From Clarkia xantiana subsp. parviflora (Eukaryota > Streptophyta > Magnoliopsida > Myrtales > Onagraceae), in NCBI GenBank assembly GCA_036873135.1, contig JAPTYO010000007.1, positions 21,620,763 through 21,684,762 of the forward strand: a stretch of 64,000 nt of DNA, in the 5' to 3' direction. A program made the position numbers and the translations under genes. Shown piece by piece: positions 37,452 through 49,130 of the stretch. The notes beneath the pieces are model-generated. The model was not told where the DNA came from. It did no database searches and saw nothing but the letters and a program-made list of their open reading frames with translations. Position 1 is the first letter of the stretch; every line of letters begins with the position of its first letter.

Positions 37452-40311
37452 ATACTAGTTGTTTCGCCTGTGCGTTGCACGCACATATTAATAATATGTT
37501 ACATTTTTTACATATGATTGTGATGAGTATTTTAAACGTAATATGTATTTAAGACTCTCTTACTTAAGACTCTCTTACTTTCTTTTATTCAAAAGATGAT
37601 AGAGCTTTTCTCCATAAAATTCGAGAAAAAAAATGACATGTATTTGATCTTTGGTTCGTGGAGCATCAACCTCAAGGTATATTTGATTTCAACTGATGCT
37701 TTGAGAAAATAATTTAAAGTGGAAGTTTTATCACTACATGAAGTGGAAGGAAAAGTCAAAGTTATTATGAAGATCTTAAACGTTTCTAATATATCAATGA
37801 CATATTTTATACATAGAGCAGAGGCTCAATGGAAATAAATTATGGATAAAATTTTAAAAACTCAAGATACTTTAAAATTTGTCAACTCACTTCATTTTTA
37901 GGAAATTTATTATTTTGTAATGCATAAAAAAAAAAAAAATACATGCTCATGTACCTATTCGATCAAATCAACATGTAGGAAAATAAGAAACATCATTGAA
38001 GGATGTAGCAGTCTATATAATTTTTACAAACAAAGCTATAAGAAAAAAATGGCCAAAGACATGTTAAATATATAAGTGATGGCTACGTAGCTTAAAATTT
38101 TGTTAAATAGATTGTAAGAGAATTTGAATCAGCATGTGTCAATGTTGTATTCCTCATTTTTATATAGTTCATTTATCTTAAGTGACATTTTATGTACTTA
38201 TTAAGACGTAAATGAGCAAAAAAATTAAAATAGGAAATTAGAAGTGAAATTCATGATGTTTAATCTAAGATATCTACTAAAAGAAACAAATCATTTCTAA
38301 TATCAGTTAGCATTAGAAAATTCGAAACATCTATGGTAATTTATAAAGGTTATTCCTGGTAATGAATTTGCAGTTAAACATAGCGGACAAAATTATTGTT
38401 CGTTTCTTGTTTATAGATTTGCATTTCATTCAACCAAGATAGATAAAACATAAACTCTAAGAAATACAATGGCTCAGAATGTGATTTTTAATCAATCATG
38501 AGCAAGAACAGAGCATCAGTAAATACATTCTAACATATTCAAATTACATTGAAGAAGTAAAAGCCGCAAAATCTAGTTCCTAATTTATTTCCTAGACATA
38601 GATTTTGATACATCTTAACCAAAACCATGGACGTAACCGAAAATAAAGAACTAGAGACAAAAAAAAAGTGGTAAAAAGCAGGGGTTAGTTCCTGTCATGC
38701 TAACTCTTACACTCTAGTAACCAACATCAGGTTGTGCATCTAATAGATTGCAATATTTTTAAGAACTAAGTTATGCAACAAACAAAACTTCAAAACTGTC
38801 ATATAGTACATGAAGTAGGTGGATCATGAAGTGACTACGATACAAGCACTCCATGTTATTATATATGTGAGAACATAGAATGAAACATGTTGGAAAGAAA
38901 CATTATAAAAATGTTGAAAGGAAACATTATATTCAATTTATAAGTTTAAAAAAAAAAAAGGTTATATTCACCTCCTCCTTAAATCATGAAACCTATGCAG
39001 CACAAAACGTTTTTTTTGTCCAAATCAGATGTGTAAGGGTCTAGGATACCCTGGCTCTGTATCGAGAGAACCATTACTTCGTGCCATCCTCTACAATAAG
39101 TGAAAAAGACTAATCTACCACTAAAAGACTACATTTTAATAACTTAATATGTATATATATAAACATATATAAAGAAAAGGTTGTTCGATTCTCATATTGT
39201 ACTCGAAGCTCTTTCTAAAGTTAATCCGATAGAAGATACTTGAATGGACGAAACTGGTTGGAGATAATAGTTCAGTGTGCTAGTATAGTAATCATATCCA
39301 TCTACCAATCAAACCAAGATAAATTACTAATTCGTTGATATGAGGAAGAAAAATGTTATTTATAGTCCAAAAGGAAGAATACATCTTCACAGACTGTAAA
39401 ATTCAAACCATCATTACGTTAAAAGATATTGTACATTCATATACGGAGGGTTTCCATTGATTCCTACATGAATGTGTTCAGATTAAATCTTATACAACCG
39501 ATAACTTATTAACACTCGGAGGCAGGTCAATGTAGATGTGTAACTCCTCTAGGGTTTGATCCCACTCATACAACTTTTAACCTGTACATTTTGTAAAAAG
39601 AATGGCATGAAATCTTATAAAAAGAATAACATGAAATCCACCTCTACCGACCAAATAAAAAGCAAATAATTAAGGAATACATGTCGTTTCTCTGTAGCCA
39701 ACTTCTCAGCCATTATTGTACTTTCATTTCCATCCCTTTACTACACACTCTTTGATCTACCTATTTGAAGTGGTACTATTAGTTGTAAAGTAAAAGAAAC
39801 AAAAAAAAAAAAAAAAAAAAAAACCGGTGATGATCAATTTATTAGTCAATGTTGTATATAACTGGTGTCGGTAGTCATCTAGAGTTGGGATGGGAAGTTC
39901 CTTTAAGTTCAACTAAATCATGCAGCTTTCGAAGTATTGTTAGATAAGGATAAAAAATTAGGCCATGGACAAAGAGATCAGGTCTTACCAAATCAAAGCA
40001 TGAAAAACTGACCGAGGAAAGAGCTTTTGACTACAAACTTGTCATATAGTACATAAAAGTATTGAATGCCATCTTATTAGCATCGAAATGACGAAGTGAT
40101 GATTTATGTTACGATAAGAGGGTTTGCCAGCAGTGACTATAATAACCTAAGACAACTTGAAAATGGAACTAATCCCAAAGCGGAAGTAACAAGCATTTAT
40201 GTCTTTGCTTCTAATCAACAAAAATATAAGGCAATAACATAGCATCAACTCCTAAAATTAAGAATGTTCGAAAGAATATATTCACATTATAATCAGACTG
40301 CAAATCATCAT
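37452..40311 (-). repeat. Helitron-like DNA, right of the 5-kb element
   Basis: The left edge reads, on the minus strand, a GC hairpin (TGTGCG/CGCACA, 37469-37485) followed about 10 nt later by CTAG (37455-37458), the form of a plant Helitron 3' end. The body is AT-rich with no helicase or other gene seen; a poly-A-like run lies at 39798-39823. The sequence resumes after the 10-kb LTR insertion at 50593. Confidence 0.4.
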
Positions 40312-40467
40312 TGATGGATATACGCCCAATTTGAACCCGTTGACTTCCAAACCGTTGTATTTTTATCGTCCCATTACCGATTGTAAATCGAAACTTCAAC
40401 CCGAACACTTCACGAGAACATCAACGGCTCGGACGGGGCCGAAGCACCCGTCCGGCCAAGGTAAACT

Positions 40468-40680
40468 CACCTAGGTGAGGTTGGGTGGCCACACCCGACC
40501 TCCCCTAGGAGAGATCGGGTCAGCCAACCCGATCTCTCCTAGGGGAGATCGGGTGGACCAACCCGATCTCTCCTAGGAGAGATCGGGTCGGCCAACCCGA
40601 TCTCTCCTAGGAGGGATGGGGTTGGCCAACCCCATCCCCCCTAGGAGGGGTTGGGTGCCCTCACCCAACCCCTACCCTTG
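40468..40680. repeat. Array of CCTAGG-centred palindromes in LTR
   Basis: Six CCTAGG cores in about 210 bp, each flanked by complementary arms such as ACCCGATCTCTCCT/AGGAGAGATCGGGT. 40561-40588 is a perfect 28-bp palindrome. Between them lie smaller ones, GGGGTTGGCCAACCCC and GGTTGGGTG...CACCCAACC. The same array is at 49887-50099 in the 3' LTR. Confidence 0.9.
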
Positions 40681-40851
40681 GGGGTCGGATTTCTCCCCCC
40701 CAAGGGCCCCTGCGCCATTTTCGGACACCCACACCCGGTTCACGTCGCCTACCTTCTCCGTATCCTAAGGTCTTAATTGTACGCTTAAAGGTTAATTAAT
40801 TGTGTTTAAAGGTTAACGATGTCATTAAGCCACCTTAATGACACCGTTGCC

Positions 40852-40859
40852 TATAAATA
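40852..40859 (+). promoter_or_regulatory. TATA box of the LTR promoter
   Basis: TATAAATA in CCTATAAATACCCC, well placed to drive the genomic RNA. The identical copy in the 3' LTR is at 50272-50279. Confidence 0.7.
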
Positions 40860-41181
40860 CCCCACCTTCACAACTCATTTGATCATCTTGGCAATTTGGA
40901 TTATTTTGCTCTGACATCTCTCTAGTTTATCTCTCTAAGAAGAATACTGACTTAGGCATCGGAGAGGGTTCACCAGGCACCACCCCCCCCCCCCCCTCCG
41001 TGCCTGGTACTGCCCCTTCTGCAGGGTAGAAGGAGAGAAGAAGCAAAGGAAGGAAGGAAGGAAGGAAGGAAAGACATAGGCTAAGACAGGGCAACTCAGG
41101 AATACCGGATCACACACATCCCCAGTAAGGAGTGAGATCAAAGCCGACCACCCGTTGACCTAGATCTCATAACCTAACACT

Positions 41182-41197
41182 TGGCGCCGTCTGTAGG
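41182..41197 (+). other. Primer-binding site of the 10-kb element
   Basis: TGGCGCCGTCTGTAGG, two bases after the LTR end. Same class as in the 5-kb element. Confidence 0.8.
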
Positions 41198-41230
41198 CTT
41201 CGGACAGAAAGCCTAGCTATTACACGAGCT

Positions 41231-42365
41231 ATGACGAACAGTAGGGTGTCTAGGCACCAACGCCCACCCGGGGGCAATGGGCGGAGAAGAGAACCCATAC
41301 CCCCAGGGAGGCAGCCTAACCCTGGGAAGCAACCAATGCATCCAGAGCCCCAAGAAATACCACAACCTCCTCAACAACAGAACAACCAGGAGGGAGGACC
41401 TTCACGCCCAGCTGGGGCTGAGTCCTCCACAGCCTCCACCCCCGGGCAAGAAGGCCACAGAGAGAAAGAGAACAACAGGGAGTGCCTTCCCACAACACGG
41501 CACCCCCTGAGGGATACTATTATGAAGAGCAACCCCAAAGGTACCCGTATGGGATGCCGGCACAGAGAGATGGCAACCGCGCCCACACAGCATATGCAAG
41601 GCCGGCATACACCCAAGGGACTTACACTGAAACTCATGAAGAAGAGCAGATCCCAACAGAAGAGCACTACTCGCACTCTCGAGCAGGGCAGCGAGAGGAA
41701 CAAAGAAGATATTACCAGGAGCCACCCCCAGAGGGAAGGCAACAATTCGTGCCTCCTAGGCAACAGCAGAGCAACAGGGCTTACACCCCGCTTGGAGAGG
41801 AAAGACAAGCAAGACCTCCAAGGAGGCAAGACTTCTATGAAGCACCCCAGCAGGCGTACCAAGGGTACACCTACAGTCCATACCAGCATGGACAAGGGAA
41901 CCCAGTAAGCCCAGTCTACAAATACAGTGGATATCAGAGGGATTATACTCCGGCGCAGGTGATGATCACCCCGGAGGAGGTAGAAGCCATGATAACCCGG
42001 AAATTGAATGAGTCAAAGAAACCCAGCCTGCATTGTCTAAGTGACAAGACGAACCACCCTTTCACAAGGGAACTGGAGATGAATAGGGTGCCAGACTCCC
42101 TACACACAGTGCAAATTGCAAAGTACAATGGGAAGGGAGACCCCTAGAGCATATCCAACAGCATGAGGCCTCCCTATTTGGGAGGACCACTGATGAAAGG
42201 TACAAGGCACTCTTGTTCCCAAACACCCTAACAGGGGTGGCCTCACATTAGTTCTTCAGCCTGCCCTCTGAGAGCATCCACTCATGGGAGCAGCTAAAAG
42301 CTAAGTTTCTGCAGAGATACCTAGGGGAGAGGAAACTCCTCAAGGGAACAGGCTCCATCGATGAC
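41231..42365 (+). pseudogene. gag, N-terminal part, frameshifted and interrupted
   Basis: Coding passes through three frames. The first starts at ATG 41231 with a Pro/Gln-rich leader. A second, from about 41482, carries a Tyr/Gln/Pro-rich stretch and then MITPEEVEAMI and the start of the retrotransposon gag domain (NRVPDSLHTVQIAKYNGKGDP). At 42141-42147 a missing base shifts to a third frame, which has a TAG (42249-42251) where a Trp codon is expected in SH[W]FFSLP. That frame then runs into the next entry. Two shifts and one stop mean no full-length gag can be made from this copy by normal translation. Confidence 0.75.
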
Positions 42366-44477
42366 GTGAAACAAGAATACGATGAATCCCTGGCCAGCTA
42401 CTATACTAGGTTCAACCAGAATATTGCAGACATCCAGGGAGACATCACCGAAGGGGAGATAATACGAGCCTTCATCAGAAACTTAGGTCGCTTTGGATCA
42501 ACATTGGCTGAAAAGATGGCCAAAAATCCAGCAAGCACCTTGGAGGAGCTCGCAGGAAGAGTTAAAACGCATATTGACCTTGAAAGGCACAGGGCAAGCA
42601 ATAAGGCCAAAATCCAGGCAGCCAAGGAGGATAATCAAAAGCCAAACAAAGGCAAGCCACCCCAGGCACCGCAGCAAGCAAGGCAGCAGGAATGGCGTCC
42701 GCCACAGCAAAGAAACCAAATGGGTGAACCCTTAAAGGCTAGAGAAATAAACGTCATTAAGTTCATCCCATTGAACGCCACTCCAGCCACCGTACTTAGA
42801 GAGATGCGGAACCAAAAGCTTTGGTCACCCCCTGCAAGGTGGAGAGCCCCAATGGTGGGAAATCACAAGGATAGATGGTGTGACAACCATGAGGCTTATG
42901 GTCACGACACAAATGAATGCTTTAGCCTAAAGCTAAGCATAAACAACATCGTCCAGAGGGGAGAACTGAAGCAATTCATAGACCATGGGGGCAACAGTAT
43001 GCAACTAGGGCCATCACAGAAAGACAAGGGCAAGGGAAAGATAGACTACAACCCTCCACCCAACAAAAAAAGAGTCATAAATATGATACATGGAGGAGTA
43101 GCATCGGGTGGCCCAACTGCTAATGCAAGAGAGGTCTATGCATCCAAGCTAAGCTCAGTGCCAAGGTGGAGAAAAAGGCCAAGAAAGGGGGAAGAAGTGA
43201 AGATCGAGTTCTCGGAGAAGGACAAAAGCCACATCGTCTTTCCACATGACGATGCTCTAGTTATTACTTTAGATATTGACAATTTTGATGTAAAGAGAAT
43301 TTTGGTGGATGGGGGCAGCTCAGCTGACCTCCTAAGCTTGAGAGTGTTAGAGGAGATAGGGAAAACCAAAGCAGACATCAAACCGGTCAACTTCCCTCTA
43401 GTTGGCTTCTCAGGGGCAACAAGTTACCCCCTGGGAATGATAACCCTACCAGTAACCATGGGCCAAGGATGGACCCAGCTGAAGGTAAATGTCAATTTCT
43501 TGGTGGTTGAAAGCCTGGGAGCCTACAATGGGATCCTAGGAAGGACAACCATAAACCCATATGAAATAGTGCCATCCACTGTTCACCAGAAGCTGAAGTA
43601 CATCACGGAGAACGGGGTTGGAGAGGTCCTGGGTGATCAACGCACCGCAAGGCAGTGCTACGTCAACTCAATGAGACGTGGATCACACGGGACAGACACA
43701 GTGGCTGTAGTCATGGTAGGAGCCAATCAAGACAGAAGAAGGAGGGGAAGGAGACAAAGGCAAGGAAGGAGGAGGAGTGGAGTGACACTCCGTTTGAGCA
43801 GGCAGTTTTTTCAAACAGTGCCTACAAGGAGACATAGGAGCAATGCTGTGAAGGTGACATCCATACCTTGGCAGCCAGACACCATAATAGGGAACAGAAC
43901 AAGGAACTCCATCCTAAGAGGCTTCCGCTACATAGATGATATCAAGCAAATGCCGCAGGAGTCTATATCAAGCTATTTCCAGAGATTCTTCAATTATGGT
44001 GCCAACATGGACATCACAAGGGGAGAAGCAGTCAGAGCATTCATTAGAAACATGCATCCAAACTCATTCAGGGCATATGGAGGGCTCTATGAGATGGTCA
44101 TGACGAGCACAATGAGAGAGCTCAAGGATAAGCTGGACAGGGCATTTGCACAGGAAGCGGAGCAGTTGGATGAAATTCCGGGGAAAGGAAGAGACACTGA
44201 CATATTGGGAGGATGTGTCAATTTCACATTCACACCCCTCACACTCAGCATAGAAGAAATTTTCCACAAGCACCTCAAGCAAGAGCTACCAACATGCAAG
44301 GAGGAAGGCAAGGCCTTCCTAGGAAGAGATGCACAGGGTTGGTGTGAGTACCATGGGACCTGGGGGCACCAAACCAACAACTGCATGGTGTTGAAGGTGG
44401 AAATGGAAGAAATGATTTACAATGGAGGATTCAAGGAATACGTGGCAACAGACACAGTGACCACCCCATATCCTTAG
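42366..44477 (+). CDS. gag C-terminus, protease and second gag-like module
   Basis: A single open frame of 703 codons ending TAG 44475-44477; it is open from 42252 and has no clear ATG at its left edge. Residues 1-80 finish the gag helical domain (SLASYYTRF, GEIIRAFIRN). A knuckle CX2HX4HX4C (WCDNHEAYGHDTNEC) is near residue 172. Residues 300-420 are an aspartic protease with catalytic VDGGSSADLL (about 313; the usual DTG/DSG is DGG, as in many plant Gypsy elements) and the late ILGRTTIN motif. After a basic linker, residues 520-690 repeat the gag pattern (YIDDIKQ, SISSYFQRF, GEAVRAFIRN) with its own CX2HX4HX4C knuckle at 660 (WCEYHGTWGHQTNNC). No reverse transcriptase follows. Confidence 0.85.
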   Translation: MKQEYDESLASYYTRFNQNIADIQGDITEGEIIRAFIRNLGRFGSTLAEKMAKNPASTLEELAGRVKTHIDLERHRASNKAKIQAAKEDNQKPNKGKPPQAPQQARQQEWRPPQQRNQMGEPLKAREINVIKFIPLNATPATVLREMRNQKLWSPPARWRAPMVGNHKDRWCDNHEAYGHDTNECFSLKLSINNIVQRGELKQFIDHGGNSMQLGPSQKDKGKGKIDYNPPPNKKRVINMIHGGVASGGPTANAREVYASKLSSVPRWRKRPRKGEEVKIEFSEKDKSHIVFPHDDALVITLDIDNFDVKRILVDGGSSADLLSLRVLEEIGKTKADIKPVNFPLVGFSGATSYPLGMITLPVTMGQGWTQLKVNVNFLVVESLGAYNGILGRTTINPYEIVPSTVHQKLKYITENGVGEVLGDQRTARQCYVNSMRRGSHGTDTVAVVMVGANQDRRRRGRRQRQGRRRSGVTLRLSRQFFQTVPTRRHRSNAVKVTSIPWQPDTIIGNRTRNSILRGFRYIDDIKQMPQESISSYFQRFFNYGANMDITRGEAVRAFIRNMHPNSFRAYGGLYEMVMTSTMRELKDKLDRAFAQEAEQLDEIPGKGRDTDILGGCVNFTFTPLTLSIEEIFHKHLKQELPTCKEEGKAFLGRDAQGWCEYHGTWGHQTNNCMVLKVEMEEMIYNGGFKEYVATDTVTTPYP

Positions 44478-44739
44478 TTTCATATTTAGTATTTTGCATG
44501 TTTCAGCTTTACAAGCTTTTCAAAAAACAACTTTTGAGAAGGAGAACCCACGAAGTTACTCCAACTCTACAACTATCTTTTATTCCTACAAAGGATGTCT
44601 TGGTGCACCAAGGCATCCCAAGTGTACAAAAACATGAATGCTCCTAAGGGAGTAGTAGTTACTCAAAAGTATTTTCCAGTGAATGTAGTGGTACAATCAC
44701 AAAGTTATCCTTACACAGATATGACTTCAAGTCAATGAC

Positions 44740-45370
44740 AGGTTCGACGCCCCCAAGAGCGTATCTTGAGAGTAGTTTTCATACTACGACATTCGACGCC
44801 CCCAAGAGCGTATCTTGAGAGTAGTGTTCATACTACGACCTTCGACGCCCCCAAGAGCGTATCTTGAGAGTAGTTATTACACTACGAATTCGACGCACCA
44901 AGAGCGTATCTTGAGAGTGGTTTCCAAAAACTACGAACTTCGACGCCCCCAGGAGCGTATCTTGAGAGTAGTGTTCATACTACGACCTTCGACGCCCCCA
45001 AGAGCGTATCTTGAGAGTAGTTATTACACTACGAATTCGACGCACCAAGAGCGTATCTTGAGAGTGGTTTCCAAAAACTACGAATTCGACGCCCCCAGGA
45101 GCGTATCTTGAGGTAGATTTGCAACCTACCAGATTCGACGCCCCCAAGAGTGTATCTTGAGGTAGAAAAAACACTACCAGTTCGACGCCCCCAAGAGCGT
45201 ATCTTGAGGTAGATTTCAAACTACCAGTTCGACGCCCACCAGGAGCGTATCTTTGGTCTAACCTGAGCCCTCCAGGAGCCTATCCTGTGAAAAGTTAAGT
45301 GCCATCCGAGAGCCTGTCTCGTGAACAGTTTTCGACGCCCACCAAGAGCGTATCTTTGGTCTAACAGTAC
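44740..45370 (+). repeat. Tandem array in the 10-kb element
   Basis: About 11 copies of a 55-62-bp unit, TTCGACGCCCCCAAGAGCG followed by TATCTTGAGAGTAGT and a variable spacer. It lies between the sense frame and the antisense gene. Tandem arrays in this place are common in Tat-lineage elements. Short frames through it on both strands are artefacts. Confidence 0.9.
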
Positions 45371-45746
45371 AACGTATACCGTGTAAGGGGTATCAGAAGA
45401 GATCATCACACCATGCTCAGAAGGATACCATGAGAAAAAAATTTCTAAGTAAAGTAATGTGAAGAACAAGTAATGTTTTTTCTTTATGAAATGGCAGGTA
45501 TGACATGAAGGAAAACACGAAAGAAAGACAAGTAAAGGAAACACACCAAGAGAAGAGCCCATAACCAAAGGGATATATACAAAAGCATGAGAAGCACTAG
45601 TGTAAAGGCAAGCGAACCACGTAGTCAACAACACAATACGGCAAAGGAAAGTAACAACAAACACCACCACAATTTCAAAAGACACTCAACCCATTAAAGG
45701 GGAGAAGGAGTGTAGTTATATACAAGGATAACATGAGATAAACACG
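45371..45746. other. 3' flank of the antisense gene
   Basis: Between the tandem array and the antisense gene's stop codon; no open frame of note. On the minus strand it would be the 3' UTR of that gene. Confidence 0.4.
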
Positions 45747-48045
45747 TCAGTCAGAACCTTCGGGGGAGTCACCCTCACCCCCTGAAACTGAACCACCGGC
45801 AGATAGAGATGATGAGGAGGAATCTGAGGTACCAATCTCCACTGGTGTAGCATCCACCTGAGCAGGGGCAGGCTCGTCTGCAACAGCAGCCTGACCCCTC
45901 AGAACAGCCATGTAACCACTGGCATATGGCCCGAAGTCACCAAGGTCACCAACTGGGAACTGAGGATCAATACGGAAAATGTGATCAACCAGATACTCAC
46001 CGAACTGGTTCATCTCCTGAGTGAGACGCGCGCTATAATCGGCAGTGAAGGCAGAGGAGGCCTTGTACTCAGACACCGCGACAGTCCTCTCCTCCGCACG
46101 ACACTTAGCCTCCAACTTCCGTAACTCCTCAGAATGGAGCGACGCTGCAACCTCAGCTTCCCGACGCAAACTGCCCACAGTGGTCTCAAGCAAGGACACC
46201 TGGTCCCGGAGCTCCTGCATCCTCAAATCAGATAATCGCGCCTTCTCAGCAGCAGTGGCGACCTCCGCCTTGAGAGAGACCTGGCTGTCCTCAAGGGTCT
46301 TCCTCTCGTCAGATAACTCGAGCACGAGCGAGGACATGTTCACCATGTCAGACATACCCTAACAATTCAAACAAGGGATGAGTAACCGAAAGATAGCCAT
46401 TATGAAAGTAATAAGAGGAAAGCAAGGAACAACTCACAGGTGCATAACGAGAAAGTACCCCCTGAACAAAGCGCCGAGTCTCCCCAGGAGACTTGGGCGG
46501 AGCAACACGATCGCCAGGGGGGATGGCGCCACGGAGTACGCGGACACCAACTTCAGGAGTCCGCAAAGAGGAGGTGCTATCGAGGTGGAACTCCTTCAGA
46601 CCAGCGAAAGGAGTCCACTCAGACCCAATAACATCTTCATCAGTAAGACGGGCGAAATCCTTCCGACTTAAAGTCGGAGGCCCACCTACACAAGCAAAGC
46701 AAGTCAAAGGAGAATATAAACATAGAAGGATCAGCAACAAGGTAGAGATCATACCTGAGGACCGTGCCCTCGGCTGGGGGGCAGGGGAACCACCACCAGC
46801 AGGTCGCTTCCCTTTGTCAGCCAGGGAAGGCACCTCTTCGACCACCATCTCCTTATCACGAGATAGGGTCGGAGGACGAGCAGTAGGCGAAGCAGGATCC
46901 ACGGCCTTCTTTCTCTTAGCAGCCGAGGCCCCGGCCTCAGAATCAGATCTCCGCGGCTTGGACTTGGAAGGTCCAGAATCTCTGCCAACGGAGACGACCC
47001 TCTCAGTCACCAAGAGGGAGCGCCCTAGCAATGTAAGAAAAGCAAGATAAGGAAAACACAGATTATACCATAAAGAAGCAAATAGGAGAAAGCATACCAG
47101 AGGCCCCAGCCTTCTTCCCAGGCAGGGGGATTTCTTCAGAACAGAACCAGAAGGAGCCTTCCTCTTGCTCAGATCAACAGGGGCTCCCTGCACGTTATAG
47201 GTTTTTCCATGAAACCAACCTACAAAGGAAGAGCAGAAGGTAAATAAAGATGGAAAGACCAAGTGACATACCGAACCCCCGGAGTCAGGAGTCAAACTGA
47301 TCCCGGCCTCGTAAAGATCCGTCTCAGTCACTAAGGACACGGGGCAGTATGACCGAGTCCTGTTGCTCTCGTGAATGATCTTCATAGTCTCTAAATCAAC
47401 TGAAGAGAACTCTCCGAAAGCAGGCCAACCATCGGACCGATCCTCATTCAAGACCGACCAAGTGACGTATCGATCCGTAATGAAGAAGTAATGCTTAGCC
47501 CAGTGACTGGCCGAATTGTCACTCCGGGCCACGAAACGGAGGGAGGTATCCCACTCGATCCCACTCAACCCGAAATCAGTAAATCGGGGATCCTTGAAGG
47601 TCGGATGGCGAGTTACGAAACTCGCAAACCCCACCTTCGTCTGGTACTGGAACCGGTAGAAGCATCGGAATAGAACGAGGGAGTACTTCCAGGAGTACCA
47701 ATGGCACAATACCCGGAAGCCCACCCAGACACGAAGGGCACTGGGGGCAAGGTTCACAGGAGAAATCCTGAAGAACCTGCTCAACTCTATAAGCTCGTCA
47801 CAGTAAGGCAACCTCAGCCCAAATCGGATCTGGGAGGGGTACACGGCGACCTTCCCTATAGGAGGCTCCGTCACCGTCTCGCGAGTATTCCCCAAGGAGG
47901 GGAGAAAAGGATACAGAGGCTCATCTAGGGGACAGATATCTCCTAGGGTAACATGCTCATTGTAATCGGACCTAGTGAGATGGTTCTCCGACAAGATAGC
48001 GAAACCTAAAGCAAAGGTAGCAGGAAATCCCAAAGTACGAATCAA
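45747..48045 (-). CDS. Antisense retrotransposon gene, Transposase_28-like
   Basis: Reads right to left inside the LTR element. The upstream exon (48045 down to 46438) holds a conserved-looking domain (LGFPATFALGFAILSENH, CDELIELSRFF, ALRVWVGFRVL) that matches the Pfam family 'putative gypsy type transposon' as I remember it, then a low-complexity Lys/Ser/Pro linker. A GT-AG intron (46437-46359, 79 bp) joins it in frame to the last exon (46358-45747), a coiled coil (about 90 residues from LVLELSDERKTLEDS) and an acidic Ser/Gly tail ending GDSPEGSD. A 69-bp in-frame intron lies near 46756-46687. Two more intron-like stretches (47271-47220, 47097-47025) shift the frame if cut at the obvious sites, so they may be retained or use other sites. 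The 5' end is unresolved: no ATG at 48045, and the frame is open upstream to an AG near 48080. Function unknown. Confidence 0.7.
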
Positions 48046-49130
48046 ATTTCGACTAACACCCCAACGAAGGTCACGACACTAAGCTAGCAATAGGAAAGGA
48101 AGTAATGCGACCAAAAAGGAAGAGAAAAGGAACTCACTCATCCTTCGGAGGACGCGACGCCTCTGTAGAGTCTGTGTGCGCGGACACCACCAGGAATATA
48201 GCACCTGCCACGACACGACAAATATCAAGACAAGAAAAATTTCCGAAGAACCGGAAATACTCCGACACCCGACCAACGACAACAATCAAAGATCCAAAGA
48301 CACCCAGCAAAGATAGTCAACATGAGCCAAGGACACCACGACAACCAACTTGAATATTTTATCCGAGCCTAAGGTCGGGTTTTGGAAAAAATTACCGTTA
48401 TACCCTCCAGCAAAGATTAACACACCAACGGCGGTACAACATCAAATTCAAGACCGGAATAGCTCGATCGGACAAGAAACCATATCCGGACGACCGGCAA
48501 ACATTTTTCCCCAAATCCACAACTATCAACGGCTATCCACGGCAATCCCACATTCAATCAAATTTCGGCAATTAAATATCGGCAATCAAATATCAACGAT
48601 TCAAAAATCAACGTTTTACGCGGTAACGGAAAGGAAAAGAGCGGACCTTTGGAAAACCCGACCCGATGTGATAAACGGGTCCGGAATTCAAATTTCGAAG
48701 TCGGTCGGAATCAGCCCCTCGCCGGAGCTTCAATCCCGTCGTCGCCGGAGTCGTTTCCAGCCGTCTCTCCGTCGCCGGAATCCGTCCCAGACTACGCCGG
48801 AGCCGCTTGGTCCCGCTATCGACGATCCTGGCCGGACCTGACGCTGCCACCGCCGGAGACGAGCTCGCCGTCGAAGACTCCGAACGCCGCCGCTCGTCTG
48901 GTCGCCGTTCCCCACCGGCCAAGAACCTGCCGCGTCGCCGTCCGTCAGCCGCCGGGAATCAAGCCGCCGTCTCGAGATGCTGGTCCACCAGTTGCCTTCG
49001 TCCGCGCTGGTGACCACTTCCCGCCGGAGCTGCTGGCCGGATTTTTGCCCCTTGGTGAAAATTTCGGCGGCCCTTACCTTGGGGGTGCTCTCCAATTTTT
49101 TCTTGCTCTCCAAGGGTGAGTGAAGAGGGA
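48046..49130 (-). promoter_or_regulatory. 5' region of the antisense gene, with a GC-rich block
   Basis: 48640-49120 is GC-rich with repeated CGCCGG/CCGTCGCC words and is open in several frames on both strands. None starts with a supported ATG. An AAGG^GTGAGTGA donor-like site on the + strand at about 49118 would suit a captured first exon; on the minus strand the block would be promoter or 5' UTR of the antisense gene. Both readings are inference. Confidence 0.35.

Larger units (their letters stand above)
40312..41179 (+). repeat. 5' LTR of the 10-kb element
   Basis: 868 bp, starts TGATGGATAT and ends CCTAACA. Contains a palindrome array, TATAAATA at 40852-40859, a C-run at 40983-40997 and a GGAA-repeat tract near 41047-41071. 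The last two differ in length from the 3' copy. Confidence 0.95.

Noticed and set aside
41371..41895. 174-codon minus-strand frame opposite gag
   Set aside because: It is the mirror of the Pro/Gln-rich gag leader, has no splice or family support, and overlaps a region with sense coding character.
42252..44477. Reverse transcriptase or integrase hidden in the sense frame
   Set aside because: No YxDD box, RNase H or DDE/zinc-finger pattern was found. The region after the protease matches gag instead.
44815..45219. Open frames on both strands with repeated peptide
   Set aside because: They result from the ~58-bp tandem array and have no start or family support.
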